DNA from: JAGLWW01 sp964640225
Lineage (GTDB): Archaea; Aenigmatarchaeota; Aenigmatarchaeia; PWEA01; JAGHBM01
Direction: 5' to 3'
NCBI GenBank assembly: GCA_964640225.1
Contig: CAZXFI010000004.1
Coordinates: 1-64,000 of the forward strand
Length of the DNA: 64,000 nucleotides
Shown here: positions 15,514 through 24,234 of the stretch, in pieces
Layout: every line of letters begins with the position of its first letter
How positions within the stretch are numbered: position 1 is the first letter of the stretch
Notes under the pieces: model-generated
What the model was told of the DNA's origin: nothing
Databases searched by the model: none
Seen by the model: only the letters and a program-made list of their open reading frames with translations
Made by a program: the position numbers and the translations under genes

Positions 15514-16119
15514 ATGATGCCCCCTGACCAGTCAATCAGGCTCGTTAAGAAATACGGGATAAAGGTCCCTGAATACAGGTTTGTGAAAAGCTGCAAGGAA
15601 GCGCTGGATTTTTCCGGAAAAATAGGTTATCCCGTTGTAATGAAGCTGTCTTCGCCGGACGTGACCCACAAAACAGAGGCTGGCGGGGTTTTTACCGGCG
15701 TGTTTAGAAGTGGTGTCAAGCCATGCTTCCAGAAAATAAAAAAAATAAAGGGCTGCGAGACCGTTCTTGTACAGAAGCAGGTAAGGGGATTGGAAACCAT
15801 AGCAGGCGGCATAAGGGACCGGCAGTTCGGGCCCTGTATAAGCTTCGGTACGGGAGGGATATTTGTTGAGATTCTGAAGGACGTGAAGTTCCGGGTATGC
15901 CCTGTTTCCAAAAAGGAAGCCCTTGACATGATAAAGGAAACCAGGATTTACAGGGTGCTAAAGGGCTACAGGGGCAGGAAGTATAACATAAACGAACTTG
16001 TAGAAACCCTGGCTAAGGTATCAAGGCTCATGATGAGGGAAAACGTGAAGGAGCTGGATATAAATCCGCTCATTTGCTCCCGTGACTGCGTCTGGGCGGT
16101 TGACGTGAGGGTGAGTTGA
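15514..16119 (+). CDS. acdB: Acetyl-CoA synthetase (ADP-forming), beta subunit
   Basis: A 201-residue ATP-grasp protein from the ATG at 15514 (MMPPDQS). Hallmarks are GYPVVMKLSSPDVTHKTEAGGV, a basic central part, SFGTGGIFVEILKDV-FR--P, and the C-terminal ELDINPLI. It transfers phosphate between a phosphohistidine on the alpha subunit and ADP, making ATP from acetyl-CoA. Some organisms fuse alpha and beta; here they are separate, and the alpha subunit lies at 48156-49505, far away and on the same strand. The length is a little under the 220-230 usual for free beta subunits. Confidence 0.88.
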   Translation: MMPPDQSIRLVKKYGIKVPEYRFVKSCKEALDFSGKIGYPVVMKLSSPDVTHKTEAGGVFTGVFRSGVKPCFQKIKKIKGCETVLVQKQVRGLETIAGGIRDRQFGPCISFGTGGIFVEILKDVKFRVCPVSKKEALDMIKETRIYRVLKGYRGRKYNINELVETLAKVSRLMMRENVKELDINPLICSRDCVWAVDVRVS

Positions 16120-16613
16120 TGGAGGAAAGAACCTACTGGACCGGTAGGAAATCCAGGAAAACCTTTTTGCATTACTATCTGTTTGGAACTTTGCTTGCTA
16201 TAGCGGCCCTGCTGCTTCTAACCGGTTTTTTTGATTCATTTGTTTCCTTGGGTGTTTTTTCTTCATACGCGTCTTACCTTCTTGGAGGAGTGGGCGTAAT
16301 CCTGGTTATTGCAAGCGAGATAAAAAGAATCCTGGTTAAGTACATCATAACCGAGACCCGCATAATAAAAGAGGAGGGTATAATAAACAGGCATGTGGAC
16401 TACATACCCTACCAGATGGTGGAGAAAATATCCTTCAGAAACATGTGGTACGAGAGGCTGTTGAAAATAGGTAACCTGGAAGTGGACACTGGGGAGGACA
16501 GCTTCTGGCTTTATTCAATAGACAATCCCGAAAAGGTGGAGGGCATAATAAACAAGGCCATGGGCTCGGCGACGAGAAGGTACTACCAGAGACAGAATTC
16601 CGTATACAAATAG
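16119..16613 (+). CDS. Membrane protein with bacterial PH (YdbS/DUF304-like) domain
   Basis: 164 residues. Two membrane helices (about 20-65) follow a short basic N-terminus, then a PH-like domain: KYIITETRIIKEEGIINRHVDYIPYQMVEKISF...GNLEVDTG. This is the bPH2 (DUF304) pattern. Its ATG overlaps the acdB stop by one base, so the two are translationally coupled and probably in one operon running on into the POR genes. The molecular role of the family is unclear. Confidence 0.75.
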   Translation: MEERTYWTGRKSRKTFLHYYLFGTLLAIAALLLLTGFFDSFVSLGVFSSYASYLLGGVGVILVIASEIKRILVKYIITETRIIKEEGIINRHVDYIPYQMVEKISFRNMWYERLLKIGNLEVDTGEDSFWLYSIDNPEKVEGIINKAMGSATRRYYQRQNSVYK

Positions 16614-16623
16614 AGGGGAGATA

Positions 16624-17166
16624 ATGTACAAGATAAGGCTTCACGGAAGAGGGGGACAGGGAATAAAACTTGCCGCCCACATACTGGGCAGGGCGGCCTT
16701 CCTTTCCGGGTACCAGGTGCAAAGTTTTGCGGTTTACGGTGCGGAGAGAAGGGGTGCGCCGGTCACGTCTTTCGTGAGGATGGATAAGAAAGAAATACTG
16801 GAAAGGGACTACATATTTGACCCTGATTATGTTATATGCATAGACGACACGCTGGACATGGAGAAGGTTACGGAAGGGCTTAAGAAAGGCTTTATTTTGA
16901 TAAACACCGGCAAATACCCGGGCCACTTTTCCCCTTTAAAGCAGAAAGTCCACACGATAGACGCGACCAGGATAGCGCTGGACACGCTGGGCGTTCCCAT
17001 ACCCAACACAGCTATATTGGGGGCTTTCGCCAAAATATTCAAAAAAATCCCCCTTGAAATACTGAAGAAGGCGGTGGAAAAGGAACTCAGGGACGAGGGG
17101 AAGGCGGGCCTGGTGGAGAAGAACAACCTGGCCGTGGAGACGTGCTACAGGGAGATGAGACCGTGA
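16624..17166 (+). CDS. porG: Pyruvate:ferredoxin oxidoreductase, gamma subunit
   Basis: 180 residues. The GRGGQGIKLAAHILGRAA start and the VQSFAVYGAERRGAPVTSFVR motif are typical of the gamma subunit of 2-oxoacid:ferredoxin oxidoreductases. It works with delta, alpha and the separately encoded beta subunit to interconvert pyruvate + CoA + oxidised ferredoxin and acetyl-CoA + CO2. A Shine-Dalgarno (GAGGGGAG) precedes the ATG. It is first in a tight four-gene run with gamma/delta overlapping at GTGA. Confidence 0.93.
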   Translation: MYKIRLHGRGGQGIKLAAHILGRAAFLSGYQVQSFAVYGAERRGAPVTSFVRMDKKEILERDYIFDPDYVICIDDTLDMEKVTEGLKKGFILINTGKYPGHFSPLKQKVHTIDATRIALDTLGVPIPNTAILGAFAKIFKKIPLEILKKAVEKELRDEGKAGLVEKNNLAVETCYREMRP

Positions 17167-17477
17167 TAGAGGAGCACATGATAAAATACAGGGGCATAGA
17201 AGGAATACCGATTATAAGGGCTGAGGAAGCCAAGACCATGAATACCGGGGCCTGGAGGATTTTCAAACCCCTGCGCAACGAAAAATGCATAAAGTGCAGG
17301 ATTTGCTGGCAGATGTGCCCTGAGAACGCGGTCAAGCTGGACGGCAGGGGGCTGCCTTATTTTGATTACGGGATATGCAAGGGCTGCGGAATTTGCGCCA
17401 GGAACTGCCCTGTGAAAGCAATAGAAATGGTGAGGGATACGCATGCCGAAGATATGCCCGAATTGCAAAAGCAATGA
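17163..17477 (+). CDS. porD: Pyruvate:ferredoxin oxidoreductase, delta (ferredoxin) subunit
   Basis: 104 residues from the GTG at 17163, which overlaps the TGA of porG (GTGA). Two four-cysteine clusters, CIKCRICWQMCP and CKGCGICARNCP, bind two [4Fe-4S] clusters and carry electrons from the catalytic subunits to soluble ferredoxin. The C-terminal tail (EDMPELQKQ) overlaps the start of the zinc-ribbon gene by 35 bases. Confidence 0.93.
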   Translation: MIEEHMIKYRGIEGIPIIRAEEAKTMNTGAWRIFKPLRNEKCIKCRICWQMCPENAVKLDGRGLPYFDYGICKGCGICARNCPVKAIEMVRDTHAEDMPELQKQ

Positions 17478-17574
17478 CATTTACCTGTGGCTCGGGGGAA
17501 ACCTGGGTATAATTTACGAATGCAAGAACTGCGGATACCGGGGGCCCGTGGTTCTGGAGGAGGAAAAGAAATGA
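17443..17574 (+). CDS. Small zinc-ribbon protein inside the por operon
   Basis: 43 residues: MPKICPNCKSNDIYLW...YECKNCGYRGPVVLEEEKK. The CPNC...CKNC spacing and surrounding aromatic residues are those of a rubredoxin-like zinc ribbon. The reading frame begins inside porD (35-base overlap) and its TGA overlaps the porA ATG (ATGA), so translation is coupled at both ends. It is kept as a gene because both coupling signals and both CxxC pairs are intact. It may be an assembly or regulatory factor for the complex; that is inference. Confidence 0.72.
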   Translation: MPKICPNCKSNDIYLWLGGNLGIIYECKNCGYRGPVVLEEEKK

Positions 17575-18713
17575 AGAAAAATCTCATGGACGGCAACACC
17601 GCGGCGGCCTGGGCGGCACGGCTTTGCGGCGTAAAGGTAGTCCCGAATTTCCCCATCACGCCCCAGACCGAGCTCATAGAAAAGCTTGCGGAATGGAAAG
17701 CCAACGGGGAGTGGAGGGGGGAGTTCGTGGACGTGGAGGGCGAGCACTCCGTGATGTCGGCCTGCATCGGAGCGGAGGCCTCAGGAGCAAGAACCTTCAC
17801 CGCATCCAGCTCCCAGGGCACGCTTTACATGCACGAGGTTATGTACATAGCGTCAGGCATGCGGTTGCCGATAGTCATGGTGAACGTTTCCCGCGGGCTT
17901 TCCGCTCCAGTCACGCTGTGGACGGACCAGAATGACGTGCTGGCCATGAGGGATGCCGGCTGGCTGGTTTTCTTCTCGCAGAACAACCAGGAAGTTCTGG
18001 ACACCGTAATCCAGGCGTACAAAATAGCCGAGGATAAGGAGATTATGCTTCCCGCCCTGGTGAACATGGAGGGCTTCATCCACTCCTACACAAGGGAACC
18101 CGTGGAGATACCGGACAGGCTTGAGGTTTCAAAATTCCTTCCCGCTTACAGGCCCAGGGCAGTTCTTGACCCGGAGAAGCCCATGTGCCAGGGGATCTCC
18201 GCCATGGGCAGGGATTACATGGAATTCAGGGCCCAGCAGCACAGGGCCCAGCTAAACGCCAAGAAAAAAATTGAGGAGGTTGGGAAAGAGTTTGGCAAAA
18301 GGTTCGGGAGGGAATACGGGCTGGTTGAGGAACATGAAATGAAGGATGCCAATTTTGCTTTCGTCACCACGGGAGCCGTATCCACAACTGTCAGGGAGAC
18401 CGTTAACAGGCTCAGAAGAAAAGGCAGGAAGGCCGGGCTGCTCAGGCTAAGGACCTACAGGCCTTTCCCGGAGGAGGAGATACAGAAATCGCTTGAGAAA
18501 GTAAAGAGGGTTGCCGTGATAGACAACAATGTTGCGCCCGGATACGGGGGAATCCTGTTTCCTGAAGTCAAGGCCGCTCTTTACGACAACAACGCTGTGG
18601 TATCCGATTTCATAACAAGCCTGGGAGGAACGCACGTGGGAGTAAAGGACTTCCTTGAAGTTTACAAAAAGGCCGGCTCCTGCAGGAAACCCAAAAAATA
18701 CTGGTTGTTGTAA
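17571..18713 (+). CDS. porA: Pyruvate:ferredoxin oxidoreductase, alpha subunit
   Basis: 380 residues from the ATG at 17571 (MKKNLMDGNTAAAWAARL), which overlaps the previous stop and has AGGAGG upstream; a longer frame only shadows the zinc-ribbon gene. FPITPQTELIE and the GEHSVMSACIGAEASGAR segment are diagnostic for the pyrimidine-binding alpha subunit, and TASSSQGTLYMHEV and TLWTDQNDVLA-RDAGW also match. Together with beta (53403-54275) it builds the thiamine diphosphate site. Confidence 0.94.
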   Translation: MKKNLMDGNTAAAWAARLCGVKVVPNFPITPQTELIEKLAEWKANGEWRGEFVDVEGEHSVMSACIGAEASGARTFTASSSQGTLYMHEVMYIASGMRLPIVMVNVSRGLSAPVTLWTDQNDVLAMRDAGWLVFFSQNNQEVLDTVIQAYKIAEDKEIMLPALVNMEGFIHSYTREPVEIPDRLEVSKFLPAYRPRAVLDPEKPMCQGISAMGRDYMEFRAQQHRAQLNAKKKIEEVGKEFGKRFGREYGLVEEHEMKDANFAFVTTGAVSTTVRETVNRLRRKGRKAGLLRLRTYRPFPEEEIQKSLEKVKRVAVIDNNVAPGYGGILFPEVKAALYDNNAVVSDFITSLGGTHVGVKDFLEVYKKAGSCRKPKKYWLL

Positions 18714-19574
18714 ATGAAAATCTTGAAAAAAACGGACAGCGGCAAGAAGTTCGTGAAAAAGGAGCTTTACCCGCTCGTGGATGAGGTAGTGAAGAATCTG
18801 GGCATGCATGATTTCACCCAGGTCACGTTTCTTTTCACTGAAACCCCGAAAAAAGCGTTTCTTGACATAGCGAACCCAGAAAGGATGTACCACGGCAGAA
18901 GGTATGACAAGATGGAATTCTGGCTGTCGGAAAGCGTTTCCTCGTTTTCAATACAGGAGGGCAGGCGCGTGAAAATAATGATAAACGTCAAGGATTCCGG
19001 CATCAGGGATCTCAAGTATGCCAGGGGGCTTATAGCACACGAGTTCATGCACACCATAGTCAAATCGCGTGGCATAGAGCCCAGAATATCCGAGGTCGGA
19101 AAGAAGCAGTGGCCCTTCATAATTAAAACCCTTGAAAAAATAGGGGAGAACTACGAGGACGTGCTCACCGACCTGGTTAAGCTGGTCACTTTTTTTATCC
19201 TTTGTATGAAGGACATTATAGTTGACACCATACTCGTGGAGAACGGCTTTGAAGAGGGGATACTTGCGCAGAGAAAGTTGAATTCTAAGGGGAGGAAAAG
19301 GATAAAGGTCGGCAGGGCAGGGCTCGCGAACGTGATGGTGCTTTACATAGGTTACCACAGCATGTGGATTCCTCTAAAGCTCAAGAATCCAGGTTACGCC
19401 AGGCAGGTCAAGCAGCCTTTCATTGTCCCTAAATTCGTGGAAAAGGCCTGCATGGGGGTGCTTAAGGAACTGGAGGATGTCAAGCCGGGAGTCAAGAACC
19501 ACGAAAAGGAGATAGGGGAGGTCGTGAGGGCCGGGCTTGATGCCTACAGGAAACTTTACATCAAGCTTAAATAG
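18714..19574 (+). CDS. HEFMH metalloprotease-like protein
   Basis: 286 residues. LIAHEFMHTIVKSRG carries an HExxH motif in a helix, as in zincin metallopeptidases, after a mixed alpha/beta N-terminal half. A later ED or EE acid could be the third ligand (ENGFEEG), but this is not certain. A hydrophobic stretch LVTFFILCMKDIIVDTILV may be buried rather than membrane-spanning. The ATG directly follows the TAA of porA, so it is probably the last gene of that operon. I do not recognise a named family; the peptidase call rests on the motif alone. Confidence 0.55.
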   Translation: MKILKKTDSGKKFVKKELYPLVDEVVKNLGMHDFTQVTFLFTETPKKAFLDIANPERMYHGRRYDKMEFWLSESVSSFSIQEGRRVKIMINVKDSGIRDLKYARGLIAHEFMHTIVKSRGIEPRISEVGKKQWPFIIKTLEKIGENYEDVLTDLVKLVTFFILCMKDIIVDTILVENGFEEGILAQRKLNSKGRKRIKVGRAGLANVMVLYIGYHSMWIPLKLKNPGYARQVKQPFIVPKFVEKACMGVLKELEDVKPGVKNHEKEIGEVVRAGLDAYRKLYIKLK

Positions 19575-19636
19575 TTTAAAAAGTTTTTCATATATCTTTT
19601 TAAGAACAAGAATGCTTCTTTTATTTGGGTGTAAAA

Positions 19637-20287
19637 ATGAAGATAACTCCTGAAATATTCCTGCTTGACGGGGCAGAGTTTGACTCCAACATGTTCTACA
19701 TAAACAATGAAATCCTCATAGACTGCGGTAGCGGGTTTTTTTTAAAGGAAACACTTGAGCAGATGGAGGAGTACGGAATAGACCCAAAGAAGATAAAAAC
19801 CATAATAATAACGCACAGCCACTTTGACCATTGCGGCGGGGCCGGTGAATGGAAAAAGATTACAGGGGCAAAAATACTCGTGCACGAGAAGGACAGGGAG
19901 GCGTTGGAGACAGGTAAGGGAATTATGGCAGAGGAATTCGGCCTGGAATACAAGCCCGTAAAAGCAGACAAGATACTGAAGGAAGGCGACAAGATAAAAA
20001 CAGGCAAGTACGAATTCACTGTTATGCACACTCCGGGCCACACGCCGGGAGGAATATGCCTTTGGGACGAGAGAAACAGGCTTCTAATAAGCGGCGACAC
20101 ACTCTTCCTGGACGGAGTCGGGAGGAGCGACCTCTACGGTGGGGATGAGAAAGAGCTCAAGAAGTCGCTCCAGAAAATAAAAAAGCTCGGCGACATAGAC
20201 GTGCTGCTGCCGGGACACGGAACGCCTGCTTCAAGGATGAACATATACGCCAAGGATGCGATAAAGAAGGTCCTGGAGAGCGTGTGA
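19637..20287 (+). CDS. Metallo-beta-lactamase fold hydrolase
   Basis: 216 residues from the ATG at 19637, with GGGTG upstream (the TTG at 19625 is a weaker alternative). Metal-ligand motifs in order: THSHFDHCGG, HTPGHTPGG, SGDTLF and PGHGTP. This pattern fits the hydroxyacylglutathione hydrolase (glyoxalase II)-like branch of the fold, which hydrolyses thioesters. The natural substrate is unknown. Confidence 0.87.
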   Translation: MKITPEIFLLDGAEFDSNMFYINNEILIDCGSGFFLKETLEQMEEYGIDPKKIKTIIITHSHFDHCGGAGEWKKITGAKILVHEKDREALETGKGIMAEEFGLEYKPVKADKILKEGDKIKTGKYEFTVMHTPGHTPGGICLWDERNRLLISGDTLFLDGVGRSDLYGGDEKELKKSLQKIKKLGDIDVLLPGHGTPASRMNIYAKDAIKKVLESV

Positions 20288-20303
20288 GCGTTAGTTTTAT
20301 ATA

Positions 20304-20340
20304 TTAGTTCTGGGAATAATTTAGTGTTTAAAAGAACTAA
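20304..20340 (+). promoter_or_regulatory. Inverted repeat in the hsp20 promoter region
   Basis: Arms TTAGTTCT (20304-20311) and AGAACTAA (20333-20340) are perfect inverted copies separated by 21 bases, ending 19 bases before the hsp20 ATG. A TATA-like box (TTTATATATT) lies at its left edge. The position suits a heat-shock operator, but no regulator is known here. Confidence 0.4.
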
Positions 20341-20358
20341 AAATAACAGGGTGATGTA

Positions 20359-20772
20359 ATGAGTAGAAGGCCCTTTAGATTCTTCTGGGAAGACGATTCC
20401 TGGAGCCCTTGGGACGAATTTGACAGATTTTCAGGAGGCTCGCTGTCCGGTGTGCCCGTGGACGTTGTGGAGAGCGAAGAAAGCATAACAGTTGAGGCAA
20501 ACCTTCCGGGATTTGACAAGAAAAACGTTTCCATCAGGGTCATGGAAAACAGGCTGGTGATAGACGCCGAACAGTCCGGGGAAGAAAGAGAAGTGAAGGA
20601 AAACTACTTCAGGCAGGAAAGAATATGCGACAAGGTGCACAGGGAGATAGCTCTTCCGGAAGAGATTGAAGAGGACAAGGCCGAGGCAAGAATGGACAAC
20701 GGCGTTCTCGTGGTAGAGCTTCCAAAGAAGGAAAAAACAAAAAAGAAGGGCAAGGAGCTTAAAATTAGCTAG
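20359..20772 (+). CDS. hsp20: Small heat shock protein (Hsp20/alpha-crystallin)
   Basis: 137 residues. A short N-terminal arm (RRPFRFFWEDDSWSPWDEF) precedes the alpha-crystallin domain: PVDVVESEESITVEANLPGFDKK..., Y-F-RQERICDKVHREIALPEEI and the closing A-MDNGVLVVELPKKE. A Lys-rich tail follows. The protein is an ATP-independent holdase that forms oligomers and binds unfolding proteins. GGTGATG before the ATG is a good ribosome-binding site. The 3' end overlaps rtcA on the other strand by eight bases. Confidence 0.93.
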   Translation: MSRRPFRFFWEDDSWSPWDEFDRFSGGSLSGVPVDVVESEESITVEANLPGFDKKNVSIRVMENRLVIDAEQSGEEREVKENYFRQERICDKVHREIALPEEIEEDKAEARMDNGVLVVELPKKEKTKKKGKELKIS

Positions 20773-21772
20773 GATTGCAGGAAATAATGTTGTCCTGAGT
20801 TACAAATTTTACGGGCAAAAACTTTTCTATTACCCACGTGTTTGATCTGCAGTGGTCGGTTATTTCCGCGACCGACACCCTGCCTCCGCCTGAAAGGGCC
20901 ATGTAGGGAAGAATCTGGTCCGCCATCCACCCGTCCAGGCAGGCCCCGCTGTCCATCTGCTCCTTCAGGAGCAGGGCGCAGCATTTTCCTATTTCCTCGG
21001 CGGTCTTTCTTTTTTCTCCCAGAACATCCGCGCCCATTTTTGTGTTTTCATAGTGCACGTGGGCGTGTATTGAGGTTCCCGTGGAGAGCGTGTCCGCGTA
21101 GACAGCGTGCTCGTGCCCCTTCTTGTCCAGTATTTCCCTGAAGGCGTCAATCTGCCTTTCCGCGACTCTCCTGTCCTTAAGGTCTTTGGAGGATATGGAC
21201 CATATGTCTATCCTGTCCATCCTGCCTCTCTCCACAAGTTCCAAGGGCTTCAATTCCGCACAGGGCTGGATTCTCACCTTCACGCTTCCCCCGCCTCTAG
21301 GATAAAACCCATGCTTCCTTATGTCAACCCTTATGCTGACCCCCATCCTGTCAAGGAAATTGCAGAAAACGTGGCGAAAAAAGTCGGTGGTGGGGCTCCA
21401 AAGAACGTTTGTCCCGCCCTTTAGGTTTATCTCCGTCTCTTTTTTCGCGTGCAGCAGAGGGGGAATTAGGGCGTGGAGGAGAAGGGTTATTGAGCCCGCG
21501 GTCCCTATGTCCACGTTGAATTTTCCCGCCTTTATCCCGCCGGGATGGAAATCCACGGTTTCGGAGCCCAGAACGTTGCCCTTCACCTCGGCGGAGCATA
21601 TTCTTGCCACGGTGTCTATCGCCTTCTGGTGCTGCGGCTTGAGGCCGGAAACAGGCCTGCCTTTTCTTATGCTGTGAATCCTGAAAGGCTTGCCGGTAAC
21701 AGCGGAAAGCGCAACTGAGGTTCTCAGGATCTGGCCGCCTCCCTCAAGGTAGGAACCGTCTATTTCTATCAA
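20765..21772 (-). CDS. rtcA: RNA 3'-terminal phosphate cyclase
   Basis: About 335 residues. EIDGSYLEGGGQILRTSVALSAVTGKPF is the RtcA signature. The enzyme uses ATP to convert an RNA 3'-phosphate to a 2',3'-cyclic phosphate through a protein-AMP intermediate; the catalytic His region is seen near the C-terminus. I place the start at the TTG at 21772, which has AGGTG upstream and gives the normal length; the frame is open further up but that part only shadows the next gene. It lies nine bases after the beta-CASP gene, forming an RNA-processing pair. Confidence 0.9.
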   Translation of the reverse strand: MIEIDGSYLEGGGQILRTSVALSAVTGKPFRIHSIRKGRPVSGLKPQHQKAIDTVARICSAEVKGNVLGSETVDFHPGGIKAGKFNVDIGTAGSITLLLHALIPPLLHAKKETEINLKGGTNVLWSPTTDFFRHVFCNFLDRMGVSIRVDIRKHGFYPRGGGSVKVRIQPCAELKPLELVERGRMDRIDIWSISSKDLKDRRVAERQIDAFREILDKKGHEHAVYADTLSTGTSIHAHVHYENTKMGADVLGEKRKTAEEIGKCCALLLKEQMDSGACLDGWMADQILPYMALSGGGRVSVAEITDHCRSNTWVIEKFLPVKFVTQDNIISCNPS

Positions 21773-21780
21773 AAAAACAC

Positions 21781-23058
21781 CTATATTTTTAAGGTCTCCC
21801 CTATTTTCGGGGCAAAGGCCTCGTAGCCCTGTTTCTGCAGCTCCCTGGCAAATTTCTCGCACGAATCCCCGTGGATTACAAAAACCTTCTTCGGGTCTAT
21901 CATCTTCACGTACTCAAAAAGCTCGGACCTTCCTGAATGGGCGCTGAGGTCTATAAAACCCAGCCTGCATTTCACGTTGTAGTTTTTTTCCTCAGTGACG
22001 TACTTGCCCGTGTTTATAAGCGTGTGTCCTCCGGAGCCGGGAACCTGGAATCCAGTGAGCGTCAGGGAGCATTCAGGTCTGTCGTAAAGCTTTTCCAGGT
22101 AGTAGGCTATCGGCCCTCCGTTCAGCATGCCCGAGGTCGTGACAACTATTGAGGGCTTCTTGACCACGCTGCTCCTCTGCCTGTTGTTGTAAACTTTCGT
22201 TATTCTGTTGAAAATTTTTTCAAGTTTTTTGGGCTGCTTTATGAGCTCGGGGTACTTGAGTATTGTCTTCGTGGCGTCCACGGCCATTCCGTCCAGGTAC
22301 ACGGGATACTTGTCCATCCCGTATTTCTCTAGTATTAGCAACACTTCCTGGGCCCTTCCAACCGCGAAGCACGGAATCATGGCGGTTCCATTGTTGTCAA
22401 GCGTTTCCTTCACCCTTTCAACAAGCCGCTTTTCCTGTTTTTCCCTGTCCGGATGATCCCTTTCGCCGTAGGTGGACTCCATGATAAGAGCGTCGGTTTT
22501 TTCCCTCAGAGGCTCCAGCCCCCTGAGAAGCTCAGTATCCCAGGACATTATGTCTCCGGAATAAACCACGGCCCCTTTTCCGGTGTCCAGGTAGAAAGTC
22601 GCGGAGCCCGGTATGTGGCCAGCATCGTAAACCCCCACCAGGGTTTTTCCTACTTCAAACTGCTGGCCGTAGGTTATCCTGTACTCGTTTTTTTCCATCT
22701 CTTTCAGGTCCTTGGTGAAGAAGTATTTTTCCTGGTTCCTCAGGTCGGCCAGCTTTATGCTGTCCCTGAGAAGAATCCTTGCAAGGTCAAAGGTTGTAGC
22801 GGTGGAATACACGGGACCGCGGTAGCCCCTGTTGTAAAGGTTGGGAACGAACCCGGAATGGTCCAGATGGGCGTGGGACAAAAGCATCGCATCCAGGTCC
22901 AGCTTGACCTTCATCGGAATTTTCGGGGCCTGTAGTGGCCCTTCGGCCTGGCTCACAATCTTTATGCCGTAGTCCATCAGAATCTTTTCCGAGCCTGTGT
23001 CTAAAACAACTCCGGACCTCCCCACTTCTCCTGCTCCTCCCAGGAACTTTAAATTCAT
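21781..23058 (-). CDS. Beta-CASP metallo-beta-lactamase ribonuclease (aCPSF2-like)
   Basis: 425 residues. The metallo-beta-lactamase motif LLSHAHLDHSG is followed by DAGHIPGSATF and YSGDI, then the beta-CASP cap with ESTYGERDH, FAVGRAQE and the C-terminal SAHSGR and VIHGDS. No KH domains precede it, which distinguishes it from aCPSF1 and fits aCPSF2 or aRNase J-type exo/endonucleases in RNA maturation and decay. The ATG at 23058 has a TATA-like box (TTATAAATATT) at leaderless spacing. Confidence 0.88.
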   Translation of the reverse strand: MNLKFLGGAGEVGRSGVVLDTGSEKILMDYGIKIVSQAEGPLQAPKIPMKVKLDLDAMLLSHAHLDHSGFVPNLYNRGYRGPVYSTATTFDLARILLRDSIKLADLRNQEKYFFTKDLKEMEKNEYRITYGQQFEVGKTLVGVYDAGHIPGSATFYLDTGKGAVVYSGDIMSWDTELLRGLEPLREKTDALIMESTYGERDHPDREKQEKRLVERVKETLDNNGTAMIPCFAVGRAQEVLLILEKYGMDKYPVYLDGMAVDATKTILKYPELIKQPKKLEKIFNRITKVYNNRQRSSVVKKPSIVVTTSGMLNGGPIAYYLEKLYDRPECSLTLTGFQVPGSGGHTLINTGKYVTEEKNYNVKCRLGFIDLSAHSGRSELFEYVKMIDPKKVFVIHGDSCEKFARELQKQGYEAFAPKIGETLKI

Positions 23059-23153
23059 ACACTCATTTTTGTGAATCTAATATTTATAATTCTAGGTAAA
23101 CGGGGGCCTATTGTATTTATTTTATTAAAGGCTCTTATTCTATAGGTGTCTCT
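23059..23153. promoter_or_regulatory. Divergent promoter between the beta-CASP gene and tyrS
   Basis: This 95-base gap separates two genes read outward. A TATA-like TTATAAATATT serves the minus-strand nuclease, and AT-rich boxes (TATTTATTTTATTAAAG) upstream of 23154 fit tyrS. No hairpin or operator palindrome was seen. Confidence 0.4.
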
Positions 23154-24227
23154 ATGGACATGGAATCAAGGATTAGACTGATTAGAGAGGTGGGAGAGGA
23201 AATAATCACCGAGGAGGACCTGGTTAAGCTGCTGAAGGACAAGAAGCATCCGGTCGCATATGACGGCTTTGAGCCCTCGGGAAAAATGCACCTGGCACAG
23301 GGAGCACTCAGGGCTATAAACATAAACAAGATGGTAAAGGCAGGGTGCAGGTTCAAAATGCTGGTGGCCGACTGGCACGCATGGGCCAACGACAAGATGG
23401 GAGGCGACCTGGAGAGCATAAGAACCATGGGAAAATACTTCATAGAGGTCTGGAAGGCATGTGGCCTCAGGACCGAGGGCGTGGAATTCGTATGGTCAAA
23501 TGATATTGTGAACGACAGGGACTACTGGAAAATCGTTATGAGCGTCGCGAGAAACAACACAGTGAAGAGGATGACAAGGTGCGCCCAGATAATGGGCAGG
23601 AAGGAAAGCGAGTCACTCTCCGCCGCGCAGATTCTGTATCCCTGCATGCAGGCCGCGGACATATTCTACCTCAAGGCGGACATAGCCCAGCTGGGCATGG
23701 ACCAGAGGAAAGTCAACGTCCTGGCAAGGGAAACGGGGGGAAAGTTAGGATTCTGGAAACCTGTCGTGGTCTCGCACCACATGCTCATGGGTCTCGGCAA
23801 GCCCCCGGAGGGAAGCGGCACCGTGGAAAGAGCCGTGGAGATGAAAATGTCCAAGTCCAGGCCGGACACGGCGATATTCATGACCGATTCCGAGAAAGAG
23901 GTGAGTAGGAAAATAGGCAAGGCCTACTGCCCGGAGAAGCAGGTCAAAGACAATCCCGTTCTGGAATACTGCAGGTATATAATATTTGAGAAATTCGGGG
24001 GAATGAAGATAGAAAGGCCTGAAAAGTTCGGCGGGGACGTTTTATATGAAAATTATGAAAAGCTGGAGAAGGATTTTGCCTCGGGGAGCATACACCCTCT
24101 TGACCTTAAAAAAGCCGCGACTTTTTACATAAACGAGGTACTTAAGCCCGTCAGGGGGTATTTTGAAAAAAACAAAAAGGCCGGGGAGCTTCTGGAAGCG
24201 ATAAACAAGATGGAAGTCACAAGGTAG
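23154..24227 (+). CDS. tyrS: Tyrosyl-tRNA synthetase
   Basis: 357 residues of a class I synthetase. YDGFEPSGKMHLAQG holds the HIGH-like signature, and VEMKMSKSRPDTAIFMTD the KMSKS loop. The compact archaeal/eukaryotic form lacks the bacterial S4 tail. It charges tRNA-Tyr. Start at 23154 or the second ATG at 23160. SerRS follows after seven bases in the same transcript. Confidence 0.95.
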   Translation: MDMESRIRLIREVGEEIITEEDLVKLLKDKKHPVAYDGFEPSGKMHLAQGALRAININKMVKAGCRFKMLVADWHAWANDKMGGDLESIRTMGKYFIEVWKACGLRTEGVEFVWSNDIVNDRDYWKIVMSVARNNTVKRMTRCAQIMGRKESESLSAAQILYPCMQAADIFYLKADIAQLGMDQRKVNVLARETGGKLGFWKPVVVSHHMLMGLGKPPEGSGTVERAVEMKMSKSRPDTAIFMTDSEKEVSRKIGKAYCPEKQVKDNPVLEYCRYIIFEKFGGMKIERPEKFGGDVLYENYEKLEKDFASGSIHPLDLKKAATFYINEVLKPVRGYFEKNKKAGELLEAINKMEVTR

Positions 24228-24234
24228 GTGCTTT

